Below are positions 41,844-50,965 of a stretch of 64,000 bases of DNA, one piece after another. Each line of letters begins with the position of its first letter. Positions within the stretch are counted from its first letter, which is position 1. The stretch covers positions 1 to 64,000 of the forward strand of contig CAKMKJ010000005.1 in the NCBI GenBank assembly GCA_927443345.1, in the 5' to 3' direction. The notes beneath the pieces are model-generated. The model saw nothing but the letters and a program-made list of their open reading frames with translations, was not told where the DNA came from and ran no database searches. Origin of the DNA: an uncultured Anaerolineaceae bacterium. Its GTDB lineage: Bacteria; Chloroflexota; Anaerolineae; Anaerolineales; Anaerolineaceae. Both the position numbers and the translations under genes were made by a program.

Positions 41844-41878
41844 CAACCTTGACAAGGTTTGAAACCTTGTCAAGGTTG
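41844..41878. terminator. Long palindrome / bidirectional terminator between convergent genes
   Basis: A 17-base arm CAACCTTGACAAGGTTT is followed after a single base by its reverse complement. It sits between the convergent oxoamine synthase and the minus-strand glycan locus. T-runs are weak, so it may act as a processing or repeat element rather than a classical terminator. The core CCTTGACAAGG also forms the terminator arms at 33363-33432. Confidence 0.75.
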
Positions 41879-41962
41879 ATCTTAAATATTTTTCTTCAAA
41901 GTATTGCTTTAGGGTACACACCCACCTCCGATTAATACAAAATAGAGGAGAAGCAGAAATAA

Positions 41963-42739
41963 TTATCTGAACATTCGGCGGCGGTTCCAATTTAAGAAAG
42001 GGGCGGCGATTTTTCTGAGCCAATACTTGAGCACAATCGGCGCACAGGGTTTGCCGCCATCGCGGTAGTGCACCCGCAGCATTTCTGGCCAGCAGCGGTC
42101 ATCAGAAGCAACCGTTTTACCGTCTGTGTGCAAACGGAACTGCGCCCAGGTTTTACCAGGCAGGTATTTCAGCTCAGATACGGCAGCCAGGCGGGTCCAC
42201 AGGTCGTAATCCATGGCAAAAAAGAACGTTGGGTCCAACGGACCGACTTTTTTCCACAAGTCGGCTCTGAAAAACGCTGACGGCTGGGGAATATGGACGT
42301 AACCACGGCGCAGCCGGGCAAGATCCGTCTGGGCGGCGTTGAATTTTCCAATCACTCTGCCGCTCTCATCGATGAAATCCAACTCGCCGTAAACCATGCC
42401 AATTTGCGGATGGTCAGCCAGATACTGCACAGCCTGGCGCACGGCGCCCGGCGAATAGACATCATCCGAATTGAGCCAGGCGATGATCGAGCCGGTGGCG
42501 CGGTTGAACCCCTTGTTGATAGCATCCGTCTGCCCCGTATCGGGTTCTGAGACCCACCAGGCCAGCCGGGATTGATATTTTTGGATTACTTCAAGGGTGT
42601 TGTCGTTGGAGCCGCCATCCACGATGATGAATTCAATATTTTCATAATCCTGTTTAAGCACCGAAAGAATGGTTTCTTCAAGGAACTTTCCCTGGTTGAA
42701 AGACGGCGTAATGATAGAGACAAGCGGCTGCGTATCCAT
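41963..42739 (-). CDS. Glycosyltransferase family 2
   Basis: A 258-residue GT-A enzyme. It begins PLVSIITPSFNQGKFLEETILSVL and carries the DGGSNDNT and DSGQTDAIN-like EPDTGQTDAINKGF blocks, with the metal-binding LNSDD near residue 93. It transfers an activated sugar to a growing glycan at the inner face of the membrane. It is the last gene of the long minus-strand locus, six bases after the PMT-type transferase. Its closest relative in the window is the GT2 at 44315-45250, which shares the same start and SDD motif. Confidence 0.93.
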   Translation of the reverse strand: MDTQPLVSIITPSFNQGKFLEETILSVLKQDYENIEFIIVDGGSNDNTLEVIQKYQSRLAWWVSEPDTGQTDAINKGFNRATGSIIAWLNSDDVYSPGAVRQAVQYLADHPQIGMVYGELDFIDESGRVIGKFNAAQTDLARLRRGYVHIPQPSAFFRADLWKKVGPLDPTFFFAMDYDLWTRLAAVSELKYLPGKTWAQFRLHTDGKTVASDDRCWPEMLRVHYRDGGKPCAPIVLKYWLRKIAAPFLNWNRRRMFR

Positions 42740-42745
42740 AGATTC

Positions 42746-44296
42746 CTAATTGCTCTCGACCAAGGGATGGGCAAGGTCGAAAATGTAATAACCATCCCCT
42801 TGCTGCACGGGATAAGTGCTCAAGAGATGTTCCTTGAGATCGGTTTGCTTATCAAACTCATCAGGCATGGTGACCAGGAACACATCCTTGCCCATAGTTA
42901 ATTCTTTGAAAAGTTGTTGAAACCCAGGGTCAGAGGCGCCAACGATATTCTTTAGGTCACGATCCGCAGTTCTTGGCCACAAAGACGGACCGATATAACT
43001 CCAATAACTGAGAGGATAACCGTAATCTTCAGTTAATGCCACGACTGAAACATTTTGACCTACAATGTTGCCCAATTCAGTGAAATAAGCGGCTTTCTCA
43101 CGAAAATCTGATTGGTTTAAATAACTGTAAACACGCTGAGCAATCATGCCAATGGAAAAAATAAAAATCAACATCACTGCTGCCCGTGCAATCCATTGTG
43201 GATTATGCTCCTCAAGTATCTTAAAAACATAGGATAATCCAATGCCAAAACCGAGCGCAAGAATAACCAAAAGTGGCATTTGATAATAGTTATGCGAGTA
43301 GATATGATAGGCAAAAGTAAACCCATACAACAAATATCCAAGCCAAAGAGCGGCGTAAAGCGTTCTAGTTTTTACATCTTTGATCAAGAAAAATGCGAGC
43401 AGCCCGATGACCAATGGCACCTGACCCGCCACTGCTTTAATCGTGACCATCCATTGCAAATACCAGCTTAATTGAACATATAGCTGTGGATAAAATCTTC
43501 CGCCCAAAATAGCGCCAGCATTGCCCCCCACTGTGGCGCTGAGCAGGTTATAGAGCAACCCTGGTGCGATCGCCAGAACAGCCATTAGGTAAACGCGGCC
43601 GTTTCTGATCCAATATTTAGATCCTTTTTGAAGAATGACAAAAGCAAAAGGAAGACCTGCAAAAAAGACCATTGGCGCTTTGACCAGAACTGCCAGACCA
43701 GTAAACACACCGGCGAGAATTGCATTTTTTAGTGTGTCGGCTTGAGACCATCTCACTTGAAAATAGAGCGCCCATAACAGAAACATGATCATCATGGAGT
43801 CAGGTTGAAAACTACGACTGGCAAGCACCCCAAAATGTTCAAAAAGATAATATGCCAAAACAGCAAAAGCGCCATTGATTGAAAGGAGGCGCCGCGAAAG
43901 CAAGAAAATAGGGATACCCCCAAGCACCCAGAAAAATATCGAATAAATTCTGCCCACCAAAATGTATTCGTGACCAATAACCCTGTAGGTCAAGGCAACC
44001 AGATGCTCCAGAATAGGCGGCTCAACAATCGGTTCTGCTTTTGCCTTGTTAATGGCAAAGGTTCGCAATTCTTGCGGCATTGAAAGTGTATCCGGGGTAT
44101 CCATCTGATAATAATAAGAGCGCGCCAGAAGCAGCGAGTGGAATTGACGCGTGGAAGCGAAATCTAGTGGGAGGTCGGTAAAATCGATCAAACGGATGCC
44201 AATGCCACCCAGTAAAAAGAGCACCACTAAAACAATGACTGTAATTTTCTTTTTCGGCAGAAATAAAACCGTTTCAGAAAAATGTGTTTCGTTCAT
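42746..44296 (-). CDS. PMT/ArnT-type integral membrane glycosyltransferase
   Basis: A 516-residue protein with about eleven to twelve membrane segments. The ATG at 44296 is preferred because GAGG precedes it at six bases; the ORF-track start is a TTG four codons earlier. After the first membrane segment the loop DFTDLPLDFASTRQFHSLLLARSYYY has the acidic residues that bind the lipid-linked donor in GT39/ArnT enzymes, and EPPILEHLVALTYRVIG is a family-like second block. It would transfer a sugar from a polyprenyl-phosphate donor to an acceptor outside the membrane. Confidence 0.85.
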   Translation of the reverse strand: MNETHFSETVLFLPKKKITVIVLVVLFLLGGIGIRLIDFTDLPLDFASTRQFHSLLLARSYYYQMDTPDTLSMPQELRTFAINKAKAEPIVEPPILEHLVALTYRVIGHEYILVGRIYSIFFWVLGGIPIFLLSRRLLSINGAFAVLAYYLFEHFGVLASRSFQPDSMMIMFLLWALYFQVRWSQADTLKNAILAGVFTGLAVLVKAPMVFFAGLPFAFVILQKGSKYWIRNGRVYLMAVLAIAPGLLYNLLSATVGGNAGAILGGRFYPQLYVQLSWYLQWMVTIKAVAGQVPLVIGLLAFFLIKDVKTRTLYAALWLGYLLYGFTFAYHIYSHNYYQMPLLVILALGFGIGLSYVFKILEEHNPQWIARAAVMLIFIFSIGMIAQRVYSYLNQSDFREKAAYFTELGNIVGQNVSVVALTEDYGYPLSYWSYIGPSLWPRTADRDLKNIVGASDPGFQQLFKELTMGKDVFLVTMPDEFDKQTDLKEHLLSTYPVQQGDGYYIFDLAHPLVESN

Positions 44297-44314
44297 CGAT
44301 TGCCTCAAAGGAGT

Positions 44315-45250
44315 TTAGTTTAATTTATTGCGCCGGCGCTTTAAAAACCATTTACGAAGTCCATCCAGCCCCAGCGGAGCAAAGAAGGCATAAACCATGC
44401 GATACCACTCAGGAAGGACGGTAGCGGGGTTCAGCCAGAACGCCTTCCAATAGGCACGAAAAGCAGCCGGATATTCTTTAGCGTCTAATAAATAGAATGC
44501 ATTTAATCGTTCAGCGCCTGCAAGAATTTGTCTGCGATGCTGCTGAAACAAACTGCGATACTGCACACCAGATTGCATCCATTGTACTATCCGTCTGGCT
44601 TCACTGCCAAAATTGGCCGCCATAGCCAGGTTTTTACAATCTTGGTGATAATGTGCAGATGCCCACAAAGAGGGGATGTACTGCATTCCGCTTTCACTTA
44701 CCAGTCGAATCCAGAGTTGATGGTCAAGCAGCAAGTGGAAGGATTGATCAAGATGTCCAACTTTTTCAAGCACTGCACGTCGCATGAAAACTGCGGGCTG
44801 TCCGATGATGTGAAATGACATGAGATCTGAGAGACCCCAATCACCATAAGAAAGCTGGTTGAGCACATTTTCGCTTTCATCCACCACTCGGACGTTGCCG
44901 AACACTATGCCAACCTCAGGATGTTCACTAAGCGCCTTGACTGCCTCTGAAATCGCCCCTGGCATGTAATAATCGTCAGAATTGATCCATGCGATGAACT
45001 CACCTTTTGCACGCGTGAAACCCTTATTAATGGCTTCAGCTTGGCCGCTGTCGTTTTCTGAGACCCACCATTTTAAGCGTTTCGAATATTTTTTAATAAG
45101 TTCAACACTCTCATCCGCCGAACCACCGTCCGCCACCAAATATTCTATGTTGGGATAATCCTGATCCAACACCGAGCGCATGGTTTGTTCAAGGAAGCGC
45201 GCCTGGTTGAATGAGGGGGTTACAATCGAGACAAGAGGAGTATCAGTCAT
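44315..45250 (-). CDS. Glycosyltransferase family 2
   Basis: A 311-residue GT-A enzyme starting TPLVSIVTPSFNQARFLEQTMRSVL, with ADGGSADES, ENDSGQAEAINKGF and the metal-binding INSDD near residue 93. The C-terminal 90 residues form an amphipathic extension (NAFYLLDAKEYPAAFRAYWKAFW) that may contact the membrane. Its ATG overlaps the stop of the DUF115 gene by one base (TAATG). It resembles the GT2 at 41963-42739 in its catalytic half, suggesting a duplication with different C-termini. Confidence 0.93.
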   Translation of the reverse strand: MTDTPLVSIVTPSFNQARFLEQTMRSVLDQDYPNIEYLVADGGSADESVELIKKYSKRLKWWVSENDSGQAEAINKGFTRAKGEFIAWINSDDYYMPGAISEAVKALSEHPEVGIVFGNVRVVDESENVLNQLSYGDWGLSDLMSFHIIGQPAVFMRRAVLEKVGHLDQSFHLLLDHQLWIRLVSESGMQYIPSLWASAHYHQDCKNLAMAANFGSEARRIVQWMQSGVQYRSLFQQHRRQILAGAERLNAFYLLDAKEYPAAFRAYWKAFWLNPATVLPEWYRMVYAFFAPLGLDGLRKWFLKRRRNKLN

Positions 45251-46053
45251 TAGAAGAGTGAATCGTACCTCACTTTGGGGAATACTGTCAGTTTTCCGCC
45301 AACGGTGGCATCTATAATTTCACGCCCGTCTTTTTTATAGGCATCACGGGCCATGCAATAGGCCAATTCCGAGGTCTCAAGATCAGGTAATTGCCACCTG
45401 AACCCTTTACCAAAATAAGCAGGATTAAAATGATTCGGGTCATCACCGGTAGAAACCACAGTGCTATTGGGAGTGCCCTTGGATGTAAAACTGTGATCCA
45501 CACCAATCAGAACAACCTGTTTAAAACCCATAAAATAAGCCAACTGCATCGCCACAAAGGTCACAGTAGCGCCCTCCCAAAGTCTGCCTGCAGCGTTGCC
45601 GTTGAAACCCGGCAGAAGATATGAAGTATATAGATAATGCAGATTTGCTGCTGGATTGATCCACTTACGGCCGCGCCATGCCACAAAGGTGGGTATGGAA
45701 AGCGCGCGAAAATCTTCGGCGCACTGTTCGATCACCAGATTGTTGACCGACAGCAAACAAGAAGTGGTGAACCCAAGTTCAGGAAAAGCCAGATAAAAAC
45801 GGTTCATGCCAATAGTGAATACATTTTTGAGTTTCAAAAGATCTGTTTCACGCAAACTTGGACCATTGCCGATGATGACGCACTGTTCACCCAAATGGGA
45901 GTTTCTTAAAGAATTTAATTTTTGGATGGAGTCTAACCGCCATGGATGCAGGTAAGCATTCGGTGATTCAAGCACGGTAATAACCTCATCCTTTGTGTTA
46001 CGCAAAAAATTTGCAACAGGTTGGGGAAGCATTCTTATGAGAGCTTTTTTCAT
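45250..46053 (-). CDS. DUF115 / MptE-like (MAF-type) protein
   Basis: A 267-residue protein with the Rossmann-like block LGEQCVIIGNGPSLRETDLL near residues 54-73 and FKQVVLIGVDHSFT near 175-188, the pattern of DUF115 proteins. These relate to 6-hydroxymethylpterin diphosphokinase MptE and to MAF proteins that glycosylate flagellin with nonulosonic acids. Being inside a locus with NeuB- and NeuA-like genes, a transferase or accessory role for a sialic-acid-like sugar is more plausible than pterin synthesis. This is inference from context. Confidence 0.8.
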   Translation of the reverse strand: MKKALIRMLPQPVANFLRNTKDEVITVLESPNAYLHPWRLDSIQKLNSLRNSHLGEQCVIIGNGPSLRETDLLKLKNVFTIGMNRFYLAFPELGFTTSCLLSVNNLVIEQCAEDFRALSIPTFVAWRGRKWINPAANLHYLYTSYLLPGFNGNAAGRLWEGATVTFVAMQLAYFMGFKQVVLIGVDHSFTSKGTPNSTVVSTGDDPNHFNPAYFGKGFRWQLPDLETSELAYCMARDAYKKDGREIIDATVGGKLTVFPKVRYDSLF

Positions 46054-46057
46054 CTAT

Positions 46058-46822
46058 TTACTCAGTACTTAACCTGGCAGTCGCGCCTCCATCGACTACC
46101 AGCGCCTGACCTGTCATGAAAGAAGATTGCATATTATCCGCCAAAAAATAGATGGCGTGGGAAATTTCTTCAGGGGTACCGATCCGTCCATTAACGGTTC
46201 TGCGGGCAAGATTGTCCAAACGTTCAGAGACTGAACCGCCTGAATTTACGCCGCGCTCAAATCCGCCGCGCAGCATGGGGGTATCCACTGCGCCTGGCAA
46301 CACTGCATTGACACGGATGTTGTTGGGGGCAAATTCAATGGCCATAGCACGCGTCAAGGCTAATATTCCGCCTTTACTGGCAGCATAAGCCCCTATGTTC
46401 GCCGAAGTCTGAATGGCATGAACAGAAGAGACGTTTACAATTGCTCCGCCACCTGCCGTACACAAGAGTGGATGAGCATAACGGGCACCGACAAAGACGG
46501 GACGCAAATTGGTAGCAATAACTTTATCCCATTCTTCCACTGAGGTTTCAACCAGTGGTTTAGAAACCTGAATTGCAGCGTTATTCACTACTGCATTCAA
46601 AGAACTCGTAAACTGCTTTAGCTTATCGTACAAAACCGCAAATTGACTGGCAATCGAGATATCTGCCTTTATAAACAAACCGTCAGACGGAAAGTTTTCG
46701 CCAAATTCATTAGAATCTACCCCAATTACTATCCACCCCTGTTTGGCAAAATGGTGAACGGTGGCACGGCCAATTCCGCCAGCAGCCCCAGTAATTAATA
46801 CAACACGTTTATAGTCTTCCAT
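46058..46822 (-). CDS. Short-chain dehydrogenase/reductase
   Basis: A 254-residue classical SDR. The NAD(P)-binding motif is TGAAGGIGRA near residues 11-20, NNAAIQ lies near 90, and the catalytic Ser, Tyr and Lys are in NVSSVHA and YAASKGG near 135-155. It probably oxidises or reduces a sugar or polyol intermediate of the glycan pathway. It lies between a 2-hydroxyacid dehydrogenase and the DUF115 gene with gaps of 14 and 4 bases. Confidence 0.93.
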   Translation of the reverse strand: MEDYKRVVLITGAAGGIGRATVHHFAKQGWIVIGVDSNEFGENFPSDGLFIKADISIASQFAVLYDKLKQFTSSLNAVVNNAAIQVSKPLVETSVEEWDKVIATNLRPVFVGARYAHPLLCTAGGGAIVNVSSVHAIQTSANIGAYAASKGGILALTRAMAIEFAPNNIRVNAVLPGAVDTPMLRGGFERGVNSGGSVSERLDNLARRTVNGRIGTPEEISHAIYFLADNMQSSFMTGQALVVDGGATARLSTE

Positions 46823-46836
46823 ACATGATCATCCTT

Positions 46837-47808
46837 TCAGTCAGATGTTTGCCATTTCGAAAGATCTTCAGGGTTAATATCTAAGCCAAGCAGCAGGTTT
46901 CTAATGGTGTTCCAATGAACTGCTTCCCAGGCGCTTGGGCTGGAATTGGAATTATGCGGGGCGAGTAAAACGTTATCCATTTTTTTCAATGGTGAGTTAT
47001 CAGGCAGCGGCTCCAGTTCAAAAACATCCATGGCGGCACCGCCAATAACCTTTTCTTCAAGCGCATCCACCAGGGCCTCTTCATCCACGATGGGGCCTCT
47101 GGCTGTGTTTATCAATACCGCGGTTGGTTTCATGTGTTGAAGTGTTTCGCGGTTGATCAAATGAAAAGAAGTGGGATTCAAATCACAATTAACACTGACA
47201 AAATCCGCCTCTGCCAACAATTGGTTGAGAGCAACTAATTTGACCTTGTTCTCAAGTAAAAAATCTCGCGCAATAGGTTGAGTATCATTACCCAGCAGGG
47301 TCATACCAAAAGCGGAGGCGCGGCGAAGTACTGCTTTGCCAACGTTTCCCACGCCGATCACCCCCAGTGTACATTCAGAGAGAGAACGACCTGGAATCTT
47401 TTTCCACACACCGCTCTTGATGGCTTTATCCATCCAAATCTGTTGGCGGGCAAAAGCCAATATGTAGCCGAGCACACTATCAGCAACGGGCAACGTAAAC
47501 GCATTAGGCGTATTCATCAAACGAATGCCAAATGCATCGCAGGCTGCACGGTCGATAGAATCAATGCCAGTGCCCCATTTTGAAACAACTTTCAGACGTG
47601 GGGAGCATTTTTCGAGAACAAGGCGGGAATAGCGATCATCACCACAGATGGTTCCGTCAAATTGACCAGCCAACGATAACAATTCAGCCTCTTCAAGACG
47701 TTCGTTCACTTCAGGAGTCAAAAGTTCGATACCATAGTGGTCAAACACTGGTCTAAACCGATCCAGATATGGAATCATGTAAGGGGCAGACATTAAAACT
47801 TGTTTCAT
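46837..47808 (-). CDS. D-isomer-specific 2-hydroxyacid dehydrogenase (phosphoglycerate-dehydrogenase-like)
   Basis: A 323-residue NAD-dependent dehydrogenase. The ATG at 47808 is supported by GAGGA; the ORF-track start lies 39 codons upstream in the neighbouring gap. Blocks are KWGTGIDSIDRAACD near 75, the nucleotide-binding GVIGVGNVGKAVLRRA near 145, INTARGPIVDEEALVDAL near 230 with the active-site Arg, and the catalytic His in LLAPHNSNSS near 285. Its place in the glycan locus suggests it acts on a sugar-acid intermediate rather than in serine synthesis. Confidence 0.9.
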   Translation of the reverse strand: MKQVLMSAPYMIPYLDRFRPVFDHYGIELLTPEVNERLEEAELLSLAGQFDGTICGDDRYSRLVLEKCSPRLKVVSKWGTGIDSIDRAACDAFGIRLMNTPNAFTLPVADSVLGYILAFARQQIWMDKAIKSGVWKKIPGRSLSECTLGVIGVGNVGKAVLRRASAFGMTLLGNDTQPIARDFLLENKVKLVALNQLLAEADFVSVNCDLNPTSFHLINRETLQHMKPTAVLINTARGPIVDEEALVDALEEKVIGGAAMDVFELEPLPDNSPLKKMDNVLLAPHNSNSSPSAWEAVHWNTIRNLLLGLDINPEDLSKWQTSD

Positions 47809-47866
47809 CGAAAATCCTCGTTTACAAAGCCTGATAATTATACCGGGCAAACTAAAAATACTAATA

Positions 47867-49936
47867 TCATTGAATAACGCGATATTTAAAAAGTGTAAAC
47901 CCTTCATTTCCGCGGATGTACCCAACCTCTTCCAGACGGTCTTTTAGAAAGCTGCCGTAAGGGTCAGATTCAAGCAGCATGTAAGGCTTACCAAAAACAT
48001 AATTCAGAGGGATGGCATCCAGAAATTGAGTGGCCGTTCCGGATTTCATGGCATTAAAGTATTCTACGCTACTGATCAGACCGTCAAGGTTGACTATCGT
48101 GCGATCTTGGATAAAATAAGCCATCAACCCCCCACCTGTCATGCCAATGCGAGAACCGGGTTGGGTATAAAACTCAACCTCAGTGACCTCGGCAAGATAA
48201 TAAGCCTGTTTTTCTTCAGGAACGATCATGGGGGCAAATCTGGTAACAAATTGAAAATGAGTAAAGACCAGAACAAGCCCGATGATAACACTCAAAACCA
48301 ATGAGGGTTTGAGTTTAATTTTTGCTTGATCCAACCATGAAAAGAGACCATCAAGAACCAGGCTGCCGCAGAGAACGATGGCCAACATTTCTGCCATCCA
48401 ATACCAACCGCGGGTATGAGTGTACCCCGAAGCGAAATAATAGGTTATCTGCATGATGCTGCCAATCAATATGGCAGGGATCAGCATGGCAAAGAATTTT
48501 CTTGCCAATTTGCCATCCTGGGCTTTCATCAACAGCAAGAATAAAACTGCGACAACTATACATATTATGGCAAATGCCAGGTTGCTACTTAACGACGTAA
48601 AAGAACTAGCAACAATATCACCAGCTTTGTCAATCTTTGAAGTAAAAAGTGACCACGGTCCATTGCCGCCGCCAGTACTCAACCCCAAAACATCAAGTAA
48701 AGAAACTGCCCGCGCATAGACTGTGTTGGGCATGGTGCTCCACCAATGCTTAATTTGGCCGCTGACTGGAGAAAATGAACCAAAGGTAACTCTGTTGAAG
48801 ATCATATAACTACCAATTAAAACCGCGATTGGTGCCCCATAAGATACACCGTCAATAAAAGCATTTTTCCATTTTGCCTTGACCCAGTTCCAGAATGTTA
48901 TAGCTGGAGAATTGTCAGTTTTGAGAATAGATTTATAGAAGAACAGATGAACAAAAACGACTATCACCAGCCCGATGGCTGCACCATACAACAATATTGA
49001 ATTGGAAAACATGGTGGTGATTTTTAGTTTGAAGAGAACGAATAAGGTGAGATATTCAACAACAAATGCAATCACCAATGCCAGTATAGTGCGAACAACC
49101 ATTTGCAATCTACTGAGCGGTTGTTTACCAGAATAACAGCCCAAAAAATAAAACGCCACGGGTCTGACCAATAAACATAACATCAGCATTGGATAAATAC
49201 TGAGTTTATTGGCCAGAAGACCTTCTGACCCTAAACGAAGTATCCATGCCAAGAAGATTGAGACTGTAATAGCGAGAAGATCAAAGATTACAATCGTTGG
49301 GATTTTTCTGATTTTAAATAATAAAAACAGTCCAATAACCCCGACAACAAAAAGATTATCCAGCCTGGCCAGGATGGTCAACCCACCTATCAATCCCAAC
49401 ACAACTAGATCGCTGCTCCGATGAGGATCAAGTTCTGACCGATTCATAAAGCTAACTGCTTTTGACAACAAAAGAACTATAAAAAATATACTGATCGATG
49501 ATTCCATGCCCAAAACAGTGGACACATTGAAAATTGGAGGGTAGACACCCCAGAGTAGCGCCATAATAAAAGCAGCCCCGAGATGAAGATGTCGCTTGAG
49601 AAATCGAAACAGCAATAATGTGGTCGCAACATTAAACAACCCGCTGACAATAACCAAAACACGCAGGGGAAGCAGCAAGTGAAAATGGGATAGCCAAAAA
49701 ACACCCAGGCAAACCACCATCCATAATGGATGAAAACCGTTGGTGAGATTAATCTGGTCAAAGGTAAAACCATGACCCGCTAAAACATTTTGAGCCACTT
49801 TATAGTAGTAGAAAGCGTCATCCGAGTTATACCAGTTCAAGAGACTGTTAGCTGGCGTGACAGAGACATAGATGCTACCAGCGATTGTAGCCAGGGCTAA
49901 AACAACCTGGAGGATTATTATTAGTCTACGGTTCAA
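47867..49936 (-). CDS. PMT-type multi-spanning membrane protein, probable glycosyltransferase
   Basis: A 689-residue protein with at least twelve hydrophobic segments. The first outside loop, YNSDDAFYYYKVAQNVLAGHGFTFDQINLTNGFHPLW in short parts, has the acidic pair (SDD) and the NGxHPLW block typical of uncharacterised GT39-like proteins, and a soluble C-terminal domain (about 590-689) follows the last membrane segment. It would use a polyprenyl-linked sugar. It ends 59 bases before the dehydrogenase start and begins two bases after the cytidylyltransferase stop. Confidence 0.8.
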   Translation of the reverse strand: MNRRLIIILQVVLALATIAGSIYVSVTPANSLLNWYNSDDAFYYYKVAQNVLAGHGFTFDQINLTNGFHPLWMVVCLGVFWLSHFHLLLPLRVLVIVSGLFNVATTLLLFRFLKRHLHLGAAFIMALLWGVYPPIFNVSTVLGMESSISIFFIVLLLSKAVSFMNRSELDPHRSSDLVVLGLIGGLTILARLDNLFVVGVIGLFLLFKIRKIPTIVIFDLLAITVSIFLAWILRLGSEGLLANKLSIYPMLMLCLLVRPVAFYFLGCYSGKQPLSRLQMVVRTILALVIAFVVEYLTLFVLFKLKITTMFSNSILLYGAAIGLVIVVFVHLFFYKSILKTDNSPAITFWNWVKAKWKNAFIDGVSYGAPIAVLIGSYMIFNRVTFGSFSPVSGQIKHWWSTMPNTVYARAVSLLDVLGLSTGGGNGPWSLFTSKIDKAGDIVASSFTSLSSNLAFAIICIVVAVLFLLLMKAQDGKLARKFFAMLIPAILIGSIMQITYYFASGYTHTRGWYWMAEMLAIVLCGSLVLDGLFSWLDQAKIKLKPSLVLSVIIGLVLVFTHFQFVTRFAPMIVPEEKQAYYLAEVTEVEFYTQPGSRIGMTGGGLMAYFIQDRTIVNLDGLISSVEYFNAMKSGTATQFLDAIPLNYVFGKPYMLLESDPYGSFLKDRLEEVGYIRGNEGFTLFKYRVIQ

Positions 49937-49938
49937 AC

Positions 49939-50625
49939 TTACTCCAATCTCTTGCTGTTTTTTCGTGCTTGAATAATGAGATCAACTAATTTGAAATCGA
50001 TTTCTTCGTCAATATCCCAGGCTTCATCTGCATCAATTTCGAAGAGAAACGGTCGGTCACCTAAACGATTCCTTTTAACTGAGAGTGTTTCTCGGGTAAA
50101 AAGATAAAGGCAGGAGTTTTCTTCATAGATTGGTGGCAAATCCTGGGTTTGTAACAATATATTGGGGTTGTGATTAACCGCTCTGCCCAGTCCATCCCAA
50201 AAACGGGATTGAAAACGAGTGACCGAAAACAACGAATCATAAGCAGGATATTGCGATAAGAACGATTTAACGGCTCTTGAAATGGTTTCAGCTTTCAGTA
50301 AAGGATTAGTGGAATGGGTTTGAAGAAAGAAATCGGATTGCACCAAACTGGTGTCGTACATCAATATTTCATTCATTGGAATGTCGTCAGCTCTAAGGTT
50401 TTCGGGGCGGGTTACACATTGCACCGCAGGAAAATTCAATTTTATTCCTTCAATAATCTCAGTGCTGTCAGTATCCACCAGGATATGGTCAACATCAGGC
50501 ACAGACTGCAATGTCGACAAAATATGCGCATATAGTGGACGTCCATCCAATGGTCTGAAGTTTTTACCCGGCACACGCTGTGAATGATGACGCATGGGCA
50601 CAAGGGCTGTAATTTTGTTTTGCAT
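49939..50625 (-). CDS. Acylneuraminate cytidylyltransferase-like protein (NeuA family)
   Basis: A 228-residue nucleotidyltransferase. The ATG at 50625 follows GGGAG at five bases. The CTP-binding signature ALVPMRHHSQRVPGKNFRPLDG is present near residues 6-27 with MRHHSQR in place of the usual ARGGSK, an unusual variant. The metal-binding VDTDS lies near 55. It should activate a nonulosonic or similar acid sugar as a CMP derivative. It is one of three cytidylyltransferase-type genes in the locus, the others being at 55089-56318 and 62374-63144. Confidence 0.85.
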   Translation of the reverse strand: MQNKITALVPMRHHSQRVPGKNFRPLDGRPLYAHILSTLQSVPDVDHILVDTDSTEIIEGIKLNFPAVQCVTRPENLRADDIPMNEILMYDTSLVQSDFFLQTHSTNPLLKAETISRAVKSFLSQYPAYDSLFSVTRFQSRFWDGLGRAVNHNPNILLQTQDLPPIYEENSCLYLFTRETLSVKRNRLGDRPFLFEIDADEAWDIDEEIDFKLVDLIIQARKNSKRLE

Positions 50626-50655
50626 TTTTACTCCCAAAATTCAGTTCAGGGCATT

Positions 50656-50940
50656 TTATCCGCCGGTAATCACCGACATCAAAGAGATATGCTCCCCATC
50701 TGAGGGTGATTGATCAAGCATCATGGCGGGGAACTCTAAATTACCATTGATCACAAACATATTAGAACTTAAAAAGGTCTCACCATCTGGGGCAATGATC
50801 AAACCGAGCATAGCCGGGTACTTAACCGCGAGCATCTTAACCAGGTCACGATAGGTAAAGCTCTGCGGCACAGCGAATTCAATCTCACTTGCTTGAGTAA
50901 TCGATTTCGTAATGCCAGTGAACTCGATTGTAATCTTCAC
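50656..50940 (-). CDS. MoaD/ThiS-like ubiquitin-fold sulfur-carrier protein
   Basis: A 94-residue beta-grasp protein ending in VITGG, the double-glycine tail that is adenylated and thiocarboxylated in MoaD/ThiS proteins. The core has EFAVPQSFTYRDLVKMLAVKYPAM near residues 24-45 and the ISLMSVITGG end. The GTG start at 50940 follows AAGGAT; the ORF-track start is seven codons earlier. It lies between a CMP-sugar synthetase-like gene and a GT2, with no activating E1-like or molybdopterin-synthase gene in the window. That placement suggests it donates sulfur in sugar metabolism, or that it is a relocated cofactor gene. Confidence 0.8.
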   Translation of the reverse strand: MKITIEFTGITKSITQASEIEFAVPQSFTYRDLVKMLAVKYPAMLGLIIAPDGETFLSSNMFVINGNLEFPAMMLDQSPSDGEHISLMSVITGG

Positions 50941-50965
50941 TTCGCTATCCTTCCAGAGCACAAGC

